Source: an uncultured Arenicella sp.
GTDB taxonomy: Bacteria > Pseudomonadota > Gammaproteobacteria > Arenicellales > Arenicellaceae
Direction: 5' to 3'
Length of the DNA stretch: 44,699 bases
NCBI GenBank assembly: GCA_937989675.1
Contig: CALKRK010000038.1
Location: 1-44,699, forward strand
Shown here: positions 33,119 through 41,536 of the stretch, in pieces
How the letters are laid out: each line of letters opens with the position of its first letter
Numbering within the stretch: the stretch's first letter is position 1
Position numbers and translations under genes: made by a program
The notes under the pieces: model-generated
Databases searched by the model: none
Told to the model about the DNA's origin: nothing
The model's input: the letters and a program-made list of their open reading frames with translations, nothing else

Positions 33119-33134
33119 GGAGTTGATCAACTCC
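33119..33134. promoter_or_regulatory. Perfect 16-base palindrome
   Basis: GGAGTTGATCAACTCC, 49 bases before the start of the secreted InlB-repeat gene. It could be an operator for a dimeric repressor. The rest of 33071-33327 holds only the hairpin at 33223-33243. Confidence 0.45.
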
Positions 33135-33222
33135 TTTAGCTACCCGAGTACATCATACGGTGTTATTGCAGCCCGGAGTTCAAGGCGGTCTGCGCCAACT
33201 GAGTTTCAGGTGTTTGATTTTA

Positions 33223-33243
33223 AAAGCACTTTGTTCAGTGCTT
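33223..33243 (-). terminator. Weak terminator candidate of the GAPDH-arsJ operon
   Basis: On the minus strand AAGCACT, a six-base loop, AGTGCTT, followed by TTAAAATC. The seven-base stem is perfect, but the T-run is short. It lies 85 bases after the arsJ stop. Confidence 0.45.
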
Positions 33244-33327
33244 GCCTGATAAGATATTCAAATCCATGAGCAAAATTTAACGCTGCGCATAAGATTAACA
33301 GGTAAGCCTTGATGATAGTTCTGACTT

Positions 33328-34536
33328 CTATTGATTAGCCCTATAAACCTTTGCGGGAAGTTTAATGGAGAGTACTGTTGCGATTAGTAAGAACAGCGAT
33401 GAAACCCACAAGCAGGCGACCAAACCCATCACTTGGTAAAGAAGGCCGGATAACACCGTTCCTAATAGCCGGCCACTGGCGTTAGCCATATAGTAAAAGC
33501 CGACATCGAGCGAAACGGCATCTCTGTTCGAGTAGTGCACAATAAGAAAACTGTGCAGTGAAGAATTAACGGCGAAAATGGCACCGAAAATGAGTAAGCC
33601 AGTGACTAAAATCATCGGGGTGAACTCAGCGATCGAGCCCAAGATCGCTATGGTTATGGTCGCTGTAGCCAGTGCGGCCACCCAAGGCAATGCTGCTATG
33701 TGAACTTTGCTATCGCGCGTAAAGCGAGGCGCTTGAGTTTGAACAAGTCCGTAAGCAATAATCCAGCATGCCATAAAAATACCAACTTTCCAGTGGCTCC
33801 AATCAAACTGAGTTGATAGAAACACTGGAAGGGCGACGACAAACCACACGTCGCGAGCGGCAAATAAAAACATTCGTGCCGCAGACAAGCGATTTATAGC
33901 GCTGGATTTCGAAAATACATTGCTAATTTTCGGCTTGTGTTTGGCGCGGCCTAAATCCGTTTTCAGCAGCACCAAGCTCATCAACCATACTACTAAGAGT
34001 GTGGCAAGCATTGCGCCGATAGCACCTCTAAATCCAATTAACATCAATAGTGCGCCGCCGAAAAAAAAGCCAAGCCCCTTTAGCGAGTTCTTGGAGCCAG
34101 TTAATAGCGCCACCCATCTGTATAAGGTGCCTTCCGCGTTTTCGGGCACCAGCAACTTTATGGCGCTTTTCGCGCTCATTTTATTGAGATCTTTAGCAAC
34201 GCCGGATAAGGCCTGCGCAGCCATGACCCATGCTACGGTGAGAAATGCAGAAGGCAGCATCAACATGGCGAGTGCAACGAGTTGTAGCCCTAAGCCGATA
34301 TTCATCGTTCGATTGAGGCCTAGTCTGGCGCCCAACCAACCGCCAAGCAGATTCGTTATTACGCCAAACAACTCGTAGAAAATGAACAGCATGGCGATTT
34401 GCAGCGGGCTGTAACCGAGTTGATGAAAATACAATACTACGAGCATTCTCAACGCACCATCGGTGATGGTGAAGGCCCAGTAGTTAGCCGTGATTATTAG
34501 GTATTGGCGGACCTCATGTGATAGATTTCCCAGCAT
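33328..34536 (-). CDS. arsJ: Organoarsenical efflux MFS transporter ArsJ
   Basis: 402 residues with about twelve transmembrane helices. The N-terminus EVRQYLIITANYWAFTITDG, followed by ALRMLVVLYFHQLGYSPLQI and GGWLGARLGLNRTMNIGLGL, is diagnostic for ArsJ. ArsJ exports 1-arseno-3-phosphoglycerate, the unstable product made when GAPDH uses arsenate in place of phosphate; outside, it breaks down to arsenate, so the pair removes arsenate. The gene starts two bases after the stop of the GAPDH gene, as in known arsJ operons. No arsR, arsC or arsB is visible in this window, which is less usual. Confidence 0.95.
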   Translation of the reverse strand: MLGNLSHEVRQYLIITANYWAFTITDGALRMLVVLYFHQLGYSPLQIAMLFIFYELFGVITNLLGGWLGARLGLNRTMNIGLGLQLVALAMLMLPSAFLTVAWVMAAQALSGVAKDLNKMSAKSAIKLLVPENAEGTLYRWVALLTGSKNSLKGLGFFFGGALLMLIGFRGAIGAMLATLLVVWLMSLVLLKTDLGRAKHKPKISNVFSKSSAINRLSAARMFLFAARDVWFVVALPVFLSTQFDWSHWKVGIFMACWIIAYGLVQTQAPRFTRDSKVHIAALPWVAALATATITIAILGSIAEFTPMILVTGLLIFGAIFAVNSSLHSFLIVHYSNRDAVSLDVGFYYMANASGRLLGTVLSGLLYQVMGLVACLWVSSLFLLIATVLSIKLPAKVYRANQ

Positions 34537-34538
34537 GG

Positions 34539-35555
34539 CTAAACGCCTTTACGCACCACTTTTCGGATCAACTCTGCGGTGCGATTCGCGTAGCCCCATT
34601 CATTGTCGTACCACAGGTAAAGCTTGAGCTGAGTGTCATTGACGACCATGGTGGATAGCGCATCAACAATGCTTGAGCGAGGGTCGCTGCGATAGTCGAT
34701 AGAAACTAGCGGCCGTTCTTCGTAGCCAAGAATATTCGCTAGTTCATTTTCAGCAGCCTGTTTCAAAAGGGCATTAACCTCTTTTGTGCTAGTGGCTTTC
34801 TCGAGTTCGAACACACAATCTGTCAGCGACGCGTTTGCCAAAGGAACACGTACCGCATGGCCGTTGAGCTTGCCTTTTAGCTCTGGGAAAATTTCGGTAA
34901 TAGCGGTGGCGGAGCCCGTTGTCGTTGGGATCAGGCTCATTCCGCAAGCTCGTGCTCGACGCAAGTCCTTATGCGCCGCATCTAGAATCGTCTGAGTGTT
35001 GGTGATGTCGTGAATCGTGGTCATTGAGCCGTGCTTAATGCCCAATTGTTCGTGGATTACTTTCACCGCTGGCGCCAAACAATTAGTGGTGCACGATGCG
35101 GCGGTTACGATATTATGTTGTACTGGGTCGTACAAATGATCGTTGACGCCCATTACAACGTTCAATACCCCGGGCTCTTTGACCGGCGCGCTTACCACTA
35201 CGCGTTTAACACCTTGATCAAGGTAGGTTTGTAATTGTTGTGACTTTTTAAACTTTCCTGAGGCTTCTAAAACCACATCGCAGTTTGACCAATCCGTTGC
35301 GGCGAGCTCATCGTTTTGAGAGTAACGAATATGCTGATCTGCGATTATCAAGTTGTTTTGTTCAGCGGCAGCGTTGTAATTAAAGCGACCATGCACCGAA
35401 TCAAAATTCAGTAGATGCGCCATGGTTTCTGCATCTCCTGAAGGGTCGTTGATTTGCACAAACTCTATCCCATCTAAGCTGGGCCAAGAATACGCCGCGC
35501 GCAATACTAAGCGGCCAATGCGGCCAAAGCCATTAATGCCTATCTTGATTGTCAT
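34539..35555 (-). CDS. gapdh: ArsJ-associated glyceraldehyde-3-phosphate dehydrogenase
   Basis: 338 residues. The Rossmann motif [15 protein letters not shown] is at 7-21, the active-site SCTTNCLAP with Cys155 and the base His182 in [13 protein letters not shown]-dependent oxidation of glyceraldehyde 3-phosphate; with arsenate it forms 1-arseno-3-phosphoglycerate. The direct pairing with arsJ shows that this is the resistance copy, although it could also serve glycolysis if no other gap gene exists. TATAAT at 35588-35593 lies 32 bases upstream, and a repeated CTGTAAC box upstream of that resembles a Pho box. Confidence 0.95.
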   Translation of the reverse strand: MTIKIGINGFGRIGRLVLRAAYSWPSLDGIEFVQINDPSGDAETMAHLLNFDSVHGRFNYNAAAEQNNLIIADQHIRYSQNDELAATDWSNCDVVLEASGKFKKSQQLQTYLDQGVKRVVVSAPVKEPGVLNVVMGVNDHLYDPVQHNIVTAASCTTNCLAPAVKVIHEQLGIKHGSMTTIHDITNTQTILDAAHKDLRRARACGMSLIPTTTGSATAITEIFPELKGKLNGHAVRVPLANASLTDCVFELEKATSTKEVNALLKQAAENELANILGYEERPLVSIDYRSDPRSSIVDALSTMVVNDTQLKLYLWYDNEWGYANRTAELIRKVVRKGV

Positions 35556-35587
35556 TATTGTTACTCATTCCAATTTGGCAGACTGCG

Positions 35588-35631
35588 ATTATAGTCACAG
35601 ACATTGGCCTTAAGTTACAGCAATGTTACAG
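35588..35631 (-). promoter_or_regulatory. Promoter with Pho-box-like direct repeats ahead of GAPDH-arsJ
   Basis: On the minus strand two exact CTGTAAC heptamers (35625-35631 and 35614-35620) are separated by ATTG, the 7-4-7 layout of a PhoB box. TATAAT is at 35588-35593, 20 bases beyond the second heptamer; that spacing is longer than in classical Pho promoters. A third related heptamer CTGTGAC abuts the -10. Confidence 0.45.
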
Positions 35632-35637
35632 GTGGCT

Positions 35638-36786
35638 CTATTTTGTAAGCGCTAGTGCTTGTTTAATAAGTTCGGGTACCGAATGTTCGATATGATCCTT
35701 GGCCGGATCTCGCCGTTCACCAAGGCGAACGACCACCATATTGTGTTCAGGAACCACGATGATGTACTGCCCAAGGTGGCCGCTAAACCAATAATGCGCG
35801 GGTGCTTTGTGCATACCCAACCAAGTCGACAATCCATAGAACTGTTCCATGCCCGGTGTAATCATCTGTTGCGTGAAACTTGAGGAAATCAGCTGTTGGC
35901 CTTGCCAATTCCCGTTGTTTAACATTAGTAGACCTAATTTGGCAAAGTTACGCGCATTGGTATTCAGGCAGCAAAATACCAGCTCCATCTCGTTTTCGTC
36001 CGTATGCCATAGAGCGTCATCATTCATGTTCAAGGGTTGCCATACTTTACGACTCAAGTAGTCGCTTAGGCTGGTTGCTGCGCCGGCCTCTTTAAGCGCG
36101 CGCTCAATAAAAATACCCATTAACTCGGTTGACGCGCTGGAATATTGCCAAAAGGTACCGGGCTCAGCGGAGAACTCTCCGTTCAACAAAAACTCGCGAA
36201 TGTCATCTCCGTAAAGTAGTTCTACGGTTGGGCTTAGCGGTGAGTAATAGTGTTCGTCCCATTCGTAACCTGAGTTCATTAATGATAGTTGACCTATTGT
36301 TGCTTTGCGGCCAAGCGGATCATTTTTGAATTCTGGAAGAAAGTCGGTAATGGGTTGATCTAGGCCTTTAATGTGGCCCTCTTCGATTGCGATGCCGAGC
36401 AACATAGTCGTTACTGTTTTTGCCATTGAGAATGAATTCGTTTTACTGCGATCATTGTATCCATTGAGATATTCTTCGTAGAGTACTTGGCCATCCTTGA
36501 TTACGAGTAAAGCCGCCGCGTCGAATGACTTCTGATAATCAATAAAGGAGTCGGGAAACGATGATTTATTATAGTTTGCGTGGTTTGGAATTGTTTGTGG
36601 GTCTTGAGTTTTAATTACTGCGGTTGAGAACTCTTCATAATCATTGATATTAGCCGTCACATGGCCAGCTAGGTAGGTTCGCTGAAGGCTGGTTACAATA
36701 AAGCCGTGGCCGGTGGCATATAGTGTTGTTAAGCTAAGGAGAATCACTCCTAACAGCCCGATGAATATTCTTTTTATTGTTTGCAT
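35638..36786 (-). CDS. Serine hydrolase of the beta-lactamase (class C) family, membrane-anchored
   Basis: 382 residues. An uncleaved-looking N-terminal hydrophobic helix (7-25) anchors it to the inner membrane or acts as signal. The S-x-x-K motif is S120-M-A-K123, the Y-x-x motif is probably in WQYSSASTEL near 215, and the third motif is HLGQ near 342 in place of K-T-G. Such enzymes are mostly esterases or D-amino-acid peptidases, not lactamases. It begins 9 bases after the Lrp/AsnC gene, so it is probably in one unit with that regulator. Confidence 0.9.
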   Translation of the reverse strand: MQTIKRIFIGLLGVILLSLTTLYATGHGFIVTSLQRTYLAGHVTANINDYEEFSTAVIKTQDPQTIPNHANYNKSSFPDSFIDYQKSFDAAALLVIKDGQVLYEEYLNGYNDRSKTNSFSMAKTVTTMLLGIAIEEGHIKGLDQPITDFLPEFKNDPLGRKATIGQLSLMNSGYEWDEHYYSPLSPTVELLYGDDIREFLLNGEFSAEPGTFWQYSSASTELMGIFIERALKEAGAATSLSDYLSRKVWQPLNMNDDALWHTDENEMELVFCCLNTNARNFAKLGLLMLNNGNWQGQQLISSSFTQQMITPGMEQFYGLSTWLGMHKAPAHYWFSGHLGQYIIVVPEHNMVVVRLGERRDPAKDHIEHSVPELIKQALALTK

Positions 36787-36795
36787 AGTGTTTAT

Positions 36796-37257
36796 TCAGA
36801 GTGGAAGTTGGTGCTTGTTAATCGGCTGGCGCAAAACAAAACTCGTGTGTACACCGCTGACCCCTTCTAGTTTTGTGAGCCTTCTCAAGAGAAACTCTTC
36901 ATAGTGTCTCATATCTCGAATCAACACTTTGATAAGAAAATCTGAATCTTGGCCGGTAACGACATAACATTCCATAACCTCAGGTAGCGCGCTGGCCTCT
37001 CGCTCGAACTTTTCAAAGCGGTCAGCCGTGTGCCGATCCATGGTAACGCTGATCATTGCGGTTAGCTTTAGGCCGAGTTTCTCATGGTCTAGAATTGTGA
37101 CATGTCGCGCGATAACCCCTGACTCTTCAAGTTGTTTTACCCGGCGTGCGCAGGGAGTAGGAGAAAGGTTCACTTTTTCGGCTAGCTCCAAGTTAGTAAT
37201 ACGCGCATTTTTTTGCAGTTCTTGGAGTATTTGTCTGTCTTTCTTGTCAATATTCAT
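36796..37257 (-). CDS. Lrp/AsnC-family transcriptional regulator
   Basis: 153 residues. N-terminal winged helix-turn-helix (4-62, DRQILQELQKNARITNLELA and SPTPCARRVKQLEESGVI), then the RAM/AsnC ligand domain (68-145) with AMISVTMDRH, ECYVVTGQDSDFLIKVLIRD and a final VHTSFVLRQPI. It binds DNA as a dimer or octamer and responds to an amino acid. It is divergent from leuA; the inverted repeat at 37321-37336 in the shared region is a candidate site. Control of leuA and of its own operon with the serine hydrolase is a plausible inference. Confidence 0.94.
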   Translation of the reverse strand: MNIDKKDRQILQELQKNARITNLELAEKVNLSPTPCARRVKQLEESGVIARHVTILDHEKLGLKLTAMISVTMDRHTADRFEKFEREASALPEVMECYVVTGQDSDFLIKVLIRDMRHYEEFLLRRLTKLEGVSGVHTSFVLRQPINKHQLPL

Positions 37258-37320
37258 TTAATTAACTAATTTCAATATCAATATTAGATAATATATCTAT
37301 TGTTAGTCGAAAATCGAGGT

Positions 37321-37336
37321 GTTATTAGTTAATAAC
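37321..37336. promoter_or_regulatory. Inverted repeat in the lrp-like/leuA divergent region
   Basis: GTTATTA-GT-TAATAAC, a perfect 7-2-7 palindrome, AT-rich as Lrp-type sites are. It overlaps the -35 position of the leuA promoter given next. Confidence 0.5.
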
Positions 37337-37358
37337 GCTCGTAATTCCGCTCTATAAT
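37329..37358 (+). promoter_or_regulatory. Promoter candidate for leuA
   Basis: TTAATA (37329-37334), 18 bases, TATAAT (37353-37358), 88 bases before the ATG. The weak -35 suggests dependence on a regulator. I see no leader peptide rich in leucine codons and no T-box. Confidence 0.45.
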
Positions 37359-37446
37359 TCGCTCTTACGCTAAATAGCAATCGTGCGTTTCAACAACGCA
37401 ATGCCATCGCAATAAACACAAAACAACCCTAAGTTAGTTCAACAGT

Positions 37447-39096
37447 ATGAAACGTTTCGATCACTCTAAGTACACGCCGATAGTCACATTAAACAAGCCG
37501 GATCGCCGCTGGCCTAACCGCACCATTGAGGTGGCGCCTGCCTGGTGTAGTGTCGATCTGCGCGATGGTAATCAAGCCTTGATTGATCCTATGACGCCGC
37601 CACAAAAACTAGAGATGTTTGAAATGCTAGTGAGTGTGGGCTTCAAGCAAATTGAAGTTGGCTTTCCTGCGGCGTCGCAAACGGATTTCGACTTTGTGCG
37701 AAAACTCGTTACTGAAAACCGAATTCCGGAAGACGTGACTATTCAAGTTTTAACGCAAGCGCGTAAAGAGTTGATAGAACGCACATACGAATCCTTACGC
37801 GGAGCGCCTAAAGCCATTGTGCACGTGTATAACTCCACATCAACGGTGCAGCGAGAACAAGTTTTCAAATTGTCGCGCGAGGAGATTAAACAGATTGCTA
37901 TAAACGGCGCTAAATGGGTTAAGGAAGGTGCGGCAAAGCAACCAGAGACCCAATGGCAGTTTCAGTATTCACCTGAGAGCTTTACAGGTACCGAAATAGA
38001 CTACGCGGTAGAGGTGTGTGATGCCGTGATTGACGTATGGGAACCAACACCAGAGAATAAAATCATTTTGAATCTACCAGCCACTGTTGAGGTCGCCACT
38101 CCGAATGTGTACGCTGATCAAATTGAATGGTTCTGCGACACAATTAAGCAACGAGACTCGGTGATAGTGAGTTTGCACACGCATAACGATCGAGGTTGTG
38201 GTGTTGCGGCGTCTGAGTTGGGTGTGTTGGCGGGTGCCGATCGAGTTGAGGGCACCTTGTTGGGCAATGGTGAACGCACGGGCAATATGGATATTGTCAC
38301 CATGGGGATGAATCTGTACAGCGCAGGTGTAGCACCGCAATTGGATTTTTCGCGCATGGACCGCATTATCAATGTCGTTGAGCGTTGCACACAATTAAAG
38401 GTGCATCCGCGCCATCCGTATGCAGGTGAATTGGTGTTTGCGGCATTCTCGGGCAGTCATCAGGATGCGATTAATAAGTGCTTAGCTCTCTACAAAGAAG
38501 GTGAGGCTTGGGAAGTCGCCTACCTACCTATCGACCCTCGTGATTTAGGGCGCAATTATCAGGAAGTAATCCGCATAAACTCGCAATCTGGCAAAGGTGG
38601 TGTAGCGTATGTGTTAGAACAAGAGCACGGCATCAAGATGCCGCGTTGGTTGCAGGTAGACTTCAGCCCTGTGGTTCAGAACGAAGCTGAACAAACGGAA
38701 GCGGAGGTGAGCGGAGAACAGATCGCTGATTTGTTCCAACGTACATATTTAGCTCCCGATGCCGCAATGCGCCTAAAAAGTTATCAAGTGAATCGCGACG
38801 AAGGCCAAGACTCCTTAGAAGCGGTGTTGGTCAGTGGCACTAACGAAACTGAAATACGCGGACAAGGGCGAGGTGTATTAGAAGCGTTCGTTTCAGGTCT
38901 TAATGAGCATCTTGGGCGTGAAATAGTCATCATTGAATACAATGAGCACACACTGGGGCACGATGATGCATCAGAGGCCATGGCCTACGTTCAGATCAGT
39001 ATCGATTCGCAGCGCGTGTGCGGCGCTGGTAAAAGTAGGGATATTTTAGGTGCCACCTTGGCGGCCATATTAAATGCCGTAGCGCGGGTCTCTTAA
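37447..39096 (+). CDS. leuA: 2-isopropylmalate synthase (LeuA type 2)
   Basis: 549 residues, the long LeuA form that begins with FDHSKYTPI. The HMGL-like catalytic barrel (about 30-310) has SVDLRDGNQALIDPM with metal and acetyl-CoA residues, EVGFPAASQTDFDF, the metal-binding HTHNDRGCGVAASE and GADRVEGTLLGNGERTGN. The C-terminal LeuA dimer/allosteric domain (about 420-549) gives feedback inhibition by leucine. It condenses acetyl-CoA with 2-oxoisovalerate, the first step of leucine biosynthesis, in the cytoplasm. Standing alone here, it is followed by a strong terminator and is divergent from the Lrp-type gene. Confidence 0.97.
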   Translation: MKRFDHSKYTPIVTLNKPDRRWPNRTIEVAPAWCSVDLRDGNQALIDPMTPPQKLEMFEMLVSVGFKQIEVGFPAASQTDFDFVRKLVTENRIPEDVTIQVLTQARKELIERTYESLRGAPKAIVHVYNSTSTVQREQVFKLSREEIKQIAINGAKWVKEGAAKQPETQWQFQYSPESFTGTEIDYAVEVCDAVIDVWEPTPENKIILNLPATVEVATPNVYADQIEWFCDTIKQRDSVIVSLHTHNDRGCGVAASELGVLAGADRVEGTLLGNGERTGNMDIVTMGMNLYSAGVAPQLDFSRMDRIINVVERCTQLKVHPRHPYAGELVFAAFSGSHQDAINKCLALYKEGEAWEVAYLPIDPRDLGRNYQEVIRINSQSGKGGVAYVLEQEHGIKMPRWLQVDFSPVVQNEAEQTEAEVSGEQIADLFQRTYLAPDAAMRLKSYQVNRDEGQDSLEAVLVSGTNETEIRGQGRGVLEAFVSGLNEHLGREIVIIEYNEHTLGHDDASEAMAYVQISIDSQRVCGAGKSRDILGATLAAILNAVARVS

Positions 39097-39118
39097 CTTA
39101 GCTTATCTAATTCTTAAC

Positions 39119-39150
39119 ACCTGCTAGTGTTCGGTAGCAGGTTTGTTTTT
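39119..39150 (+). terminator. Rho-independent terminator of leuA
   Basis: ACCTGCTA (39119-39126), eight-base loop, TAGCAGGT (39135-39142), then TTGTTTTT. A perfect eight-base stem and a T-run, 23 bases after the leuA stop. Confidence 0.88.
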
Positions 39151-39254
39151 GCAGTCGATAAATTGGGCCTGGTGAAGTCTTTCATTCATTAAAATCTCGC
39201 ATTTTAAGAGCTCCTGCCCGCGTAGCATCAGCTTGTAATCACAAGAAGGTTAAA

Positions 39255-39292
39255 CTCAAATGTCTTGTTTAGTCGGATAGAAGTCATTTGAG
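39255..39292. promoter_or_regulatory. Long inverted repeat upstream of the GlxA-type gene
   Basis: CTCAAATG-T-CTT pairs with AAG-T-CATTTGAG across a 14-base loop, 29 bases before the ATG at 39322. It may be an operator or a leader hairpin. The remaining stretch 39151-39254 shows nothing I can name. Confidence 0.45.
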
Positions 39293-39321
39293 ACGGATTG
39301 AGCTTATGTTAATTTTGTTGA

Positions 39322-40287
39322 ATGAATGCTGCCCGATCTATTGCCATCCTCCTCTTTGAAGACGTCAACGCGATTGATGTAACTGGACCAATTGAAGTCT
39401 TCGCGACAGCGCGTGACTCAAACGGTCATTGCCCTTATAAAATCGAGTCTTGGGCCATCGGCGCTGTAACAGTGCAAACCGAATCAGGTCTAAAGCTTTG
39501 TGCTGATAGACGTGTGCCTCTCGAGCCATCTGCAGATATCCTTTTGATCCCTGGTGGAAGAGGGATACGTGATTCGTCAACTCTGCGGCTTTTATCGGAT
39601 TGGTTGCAGAGCCATCAGAACAAGTTCAGCCGAATTGCGTCAGTTTGTACTGGTGCCTACGCACTAGCCGAGGCTGGTTTGTTGGATGGCTGTGATGTTG
39701 TAACCCATTGGGCTTATGCCGCGGACTTGCAAAAGCGTTATCCCTCAGTTTGTGTTAAAGAAGACTCGCTATTCTTGAATCAAGGCCGAATTTGCTCTTC
39801 AGGCGGAGTAACCTCAGGCATAGACCTAGCGCTCGATTTGGTGCAGCGAGATATATCGGAAAAAGCCGCGATGGATGTAGCGCGCGAGATGGTGGTATTT
39901 CTTAAACGCCCAGGAGCACAAACTCAGTTTTCCTTACCTCTTAAGATGCAGACCACAAATAGTGAACGCCTGAGTGAGGTTTGTCGTTGGGCGGCGAGTA
40001 ATCTCGATGCGGATTTGTCGGTTGAGGCGCTTGCTGGTCGAGCGGGCTTGAGCAGCCGGCAGTTCGCGCGCCGGTTTCGGGCGGTGTTTGGCGTGCCGCC
40101 GGCGACCTACATAAAACATGTTCGGCTCGATGCGGGGCGAACCTTGCTGGGGCAGGGTGTCAGTATTTCGAAGTCGGCCTATGCGGTGGGGTTTGCGAGT
40201 GCCGATGGGTTTCGACGTGCGTTTGAGAAGAGGTTTGGAGTGTTTCCTAGCGCTTATCAAAAACACTTTAGAGAGGGTCGCTCATGA
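39322..40287 (+). CDS. GlxA-family AraC-type regulator with DJ-1/PfpI domain
   Basis: 321 residues. The N-terminal DJ-1/PfpI amidotransferase-like domain (5-185) has the elbow SVCTGAYALAEAGLLDG with Cys at the usual nucleophile position, and THWAYAADL after it. The C-terminal AraC helix-turn-helix pair (215-317) includes LAGRAGLSSRQFARRFRAVF, GVPPATYIKHVRLDAGR and AYAVGFASADGFRRAF. GlxA-type activators regulate, for example, catabolism of glycine betaine or arginine; the ligand here is unknown. The gene overlaps the following hydrolase by four bases, so it probably controls it. GC rises visibly in the DNA-binding half. Confidence 0.94.
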   Translation: MNAARSIAILLFEDVNAIDVTGPIEVFATARDSNGHCPYKIESWAIGAVTVQTESGLKLCADRRVPLEPSADILLIPGGRGIRDSSTLRLLSDWLQSHQNKFSRIASVCTGAYALAEAGLLDGCDVVTHWAYAADLQKRYPSVCVKEDSLFLNQGRICSSGGVTSGIDLALDLVQRDISEKAAMDVAREMVVFLKRPGAQTQFSLPLKMQTTNSERLSEVCRWAASNLDADLSVEALAGRAGLSSRQFARRFRAVFGVPPATYIKHVRLDAGRTLLGQGVSISKSAYAVGFASADGFRRAFEKRFGVFPSAYQKHFREGRS

Positions 40288-41396
40288 TTAAACGAATTTC
40301 ACGCCGATCATTTATCGCATCAACCCTATCGGTTGGCGCCTGCTCGGCACCGAAGACTGGCCGCAAAACAAACGAAAGAGAAGTGTTTGTCTGCCCGCCC
40401 TGTGGGTGCTCGAAGGATCACGTTGAGTTTAGTGAACCTGGGCAGTGCCCAGATTGCGGCATGATACTCCAACCTTCGATCGAATCAAATCTAGGTTTTG
40501 AACCGAAGCATTTGGTTTCGCGTGCTGGTTTTTTTAGAATTTCCGGTGGCGCGGGGCGCGAAAGTAAGCACATAAATGTGCATTACTACATGCCTGACGA
40601 TTTTAGTAGTGATTCCCCAATAATGTTCTTAATTCCAGGGGCCGGGCGAAATAGTGCCGAATATCGCAATGCTTGGTTACCGGTAGCGCGAAGTAAAGCG
40701 GTATTGATTGTGGGGCTTGGGTACCCAGAGAACGGCTACGATTTTGCGTCTTACCATATGGGTGGTGTGGTTAAAAACATAGAATTTGGCAATCCAACAT
40801 TTGAGCGCACTGGGGAAAATGCGCGTGTGCTTCGTGTTGAGGATGAGAGTATTCAAATGGAACCCAATCCAAATAAAGCCCAATGGATATTCAGCGATTT
40901 CGACCGCTTGTTTAAATTGATAGTTTCGGCAACCGGTTCTAAACGTTCGGGTTACGACATTTTCGGGCATTCTGCTGGCGCACAAATACTCCATCGCATG
41001 GCACTTTTTTACCCAGATACAATGGCGCAAAGAATAGTAGCCGCTAATGCAGGCTTCTATACATTGCCTGATCTGCGAACACCTTTGCCGTTTGGTGTTG
41101 CTGGTTCCAACTTATCTAATCAGTCAATACTTCGTGCCTTTGCCGTTAAATTGACTATTCTGCTAGGTGAGGCTGATAACAGTGACAGCTCAGGAGGAAC
41201 TCTACTGCGCACCCTGCTTGCAGATAAACAGGGCCTTGGGCGCTATGCGAGAGGAAGATTCTTCTATGCAGCTGCCAAGAAACAAGCGTTAGAGAGTGAA
41301 ATGCTATTTAACTGGGGTGTAGAAACTGTACCAGACGTAGGGCATGACTTTGTGGCCATGAGTACAGCGGCCGCGAGGATTCTCTATTCGTATTAA
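40284..41396 (+). CDS. Tat lipoprotein alpha/beta hydrolase with an N-terminal metal-binding ribbon
   Basis: 370 residues. ISRRSFIAS at 5-13 is a twin-arginine signal, and the hydrophobic part ends in SVGAC with Cys20 as lipobox, so a Tat-exported lipoprotein is likely. Residues 35-62 have CPPCGC and CPDCGM separated by a short loop, like the heavy-metal-binding (YHS-related) ribbon found on copper-handling proteins. From about 90 there is an alpha/beta hydrolase of the polyhydroxybutyrate-depolymerase/Esterase type: the nucleophile in IFGHSAGAQ, acidic GEADNSD and His in PDVGHDFVAMS. The combination of ribbon and esterase is unusual. It overlaps the GlxA gene by four bases. Confidence 0.85.
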   Translation: MIKRISRRSFIASTLSVGACSAPKTGRKTNEREVFVCPPCGCSKDHVEFSEPGQCPDCGMILQPSIESNLGFEPKHLVSRAGFFRISGGAGRESKHINVHYYMPDDFSSDSPIMFLIPGAGRNSAEYRNAWLPVARSKAVLIVGLGYPENGYDFASYHMGGVVKNIEFGNPTFERTGENARVLRVEDESIQMEPNPNKAQWIFSDFDRLFKLIVSATGSKRSGYDIFGHSAGAQILHRMALFYPDTMAQRIVAANAGFYTLPDLRTPLPFGVAGSNLSNQSILRAFAVKLTILLGEADNSDSSGGTLLRTLLADKQGLGRYARGRFFYAAAKKQALESEMLFNWGVETVPDVGHDFVAMSTAAARILYSY

Positions 41397-41536
41397 CAAG
41401 AGCTTAAAGTTGCTTCGGGGCATTACCAGTAACTTAATGTTTGGTTACAAGGCAATTAATTCACGGTTAGTTTGGCGGATGCTTCTTTTGAGTATGAAAG
41501 TCTTGCGGTTACCCAATATTGAGATAGGTATTCGCA

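Noticed and set aside
35638-36786. A beta-lactamase resistance gene
   Set aside because: S-x-x-K is present but the K-T-G motif is replaced by H-L-G, as in esterases and peptidases of the family; no support for lactam resistance.
37258-37446. Leader peptide or T-box attenuator before leuA
   Set aside because: No run of leucine codons, no T-box sequence and no terminator hairpin in this stretch.
38074-38394. Overlapping minus-strand frames inside leuA
   Set aside because: They fall over the conserved HTHND and GNGERTGN motifs of LeuA.
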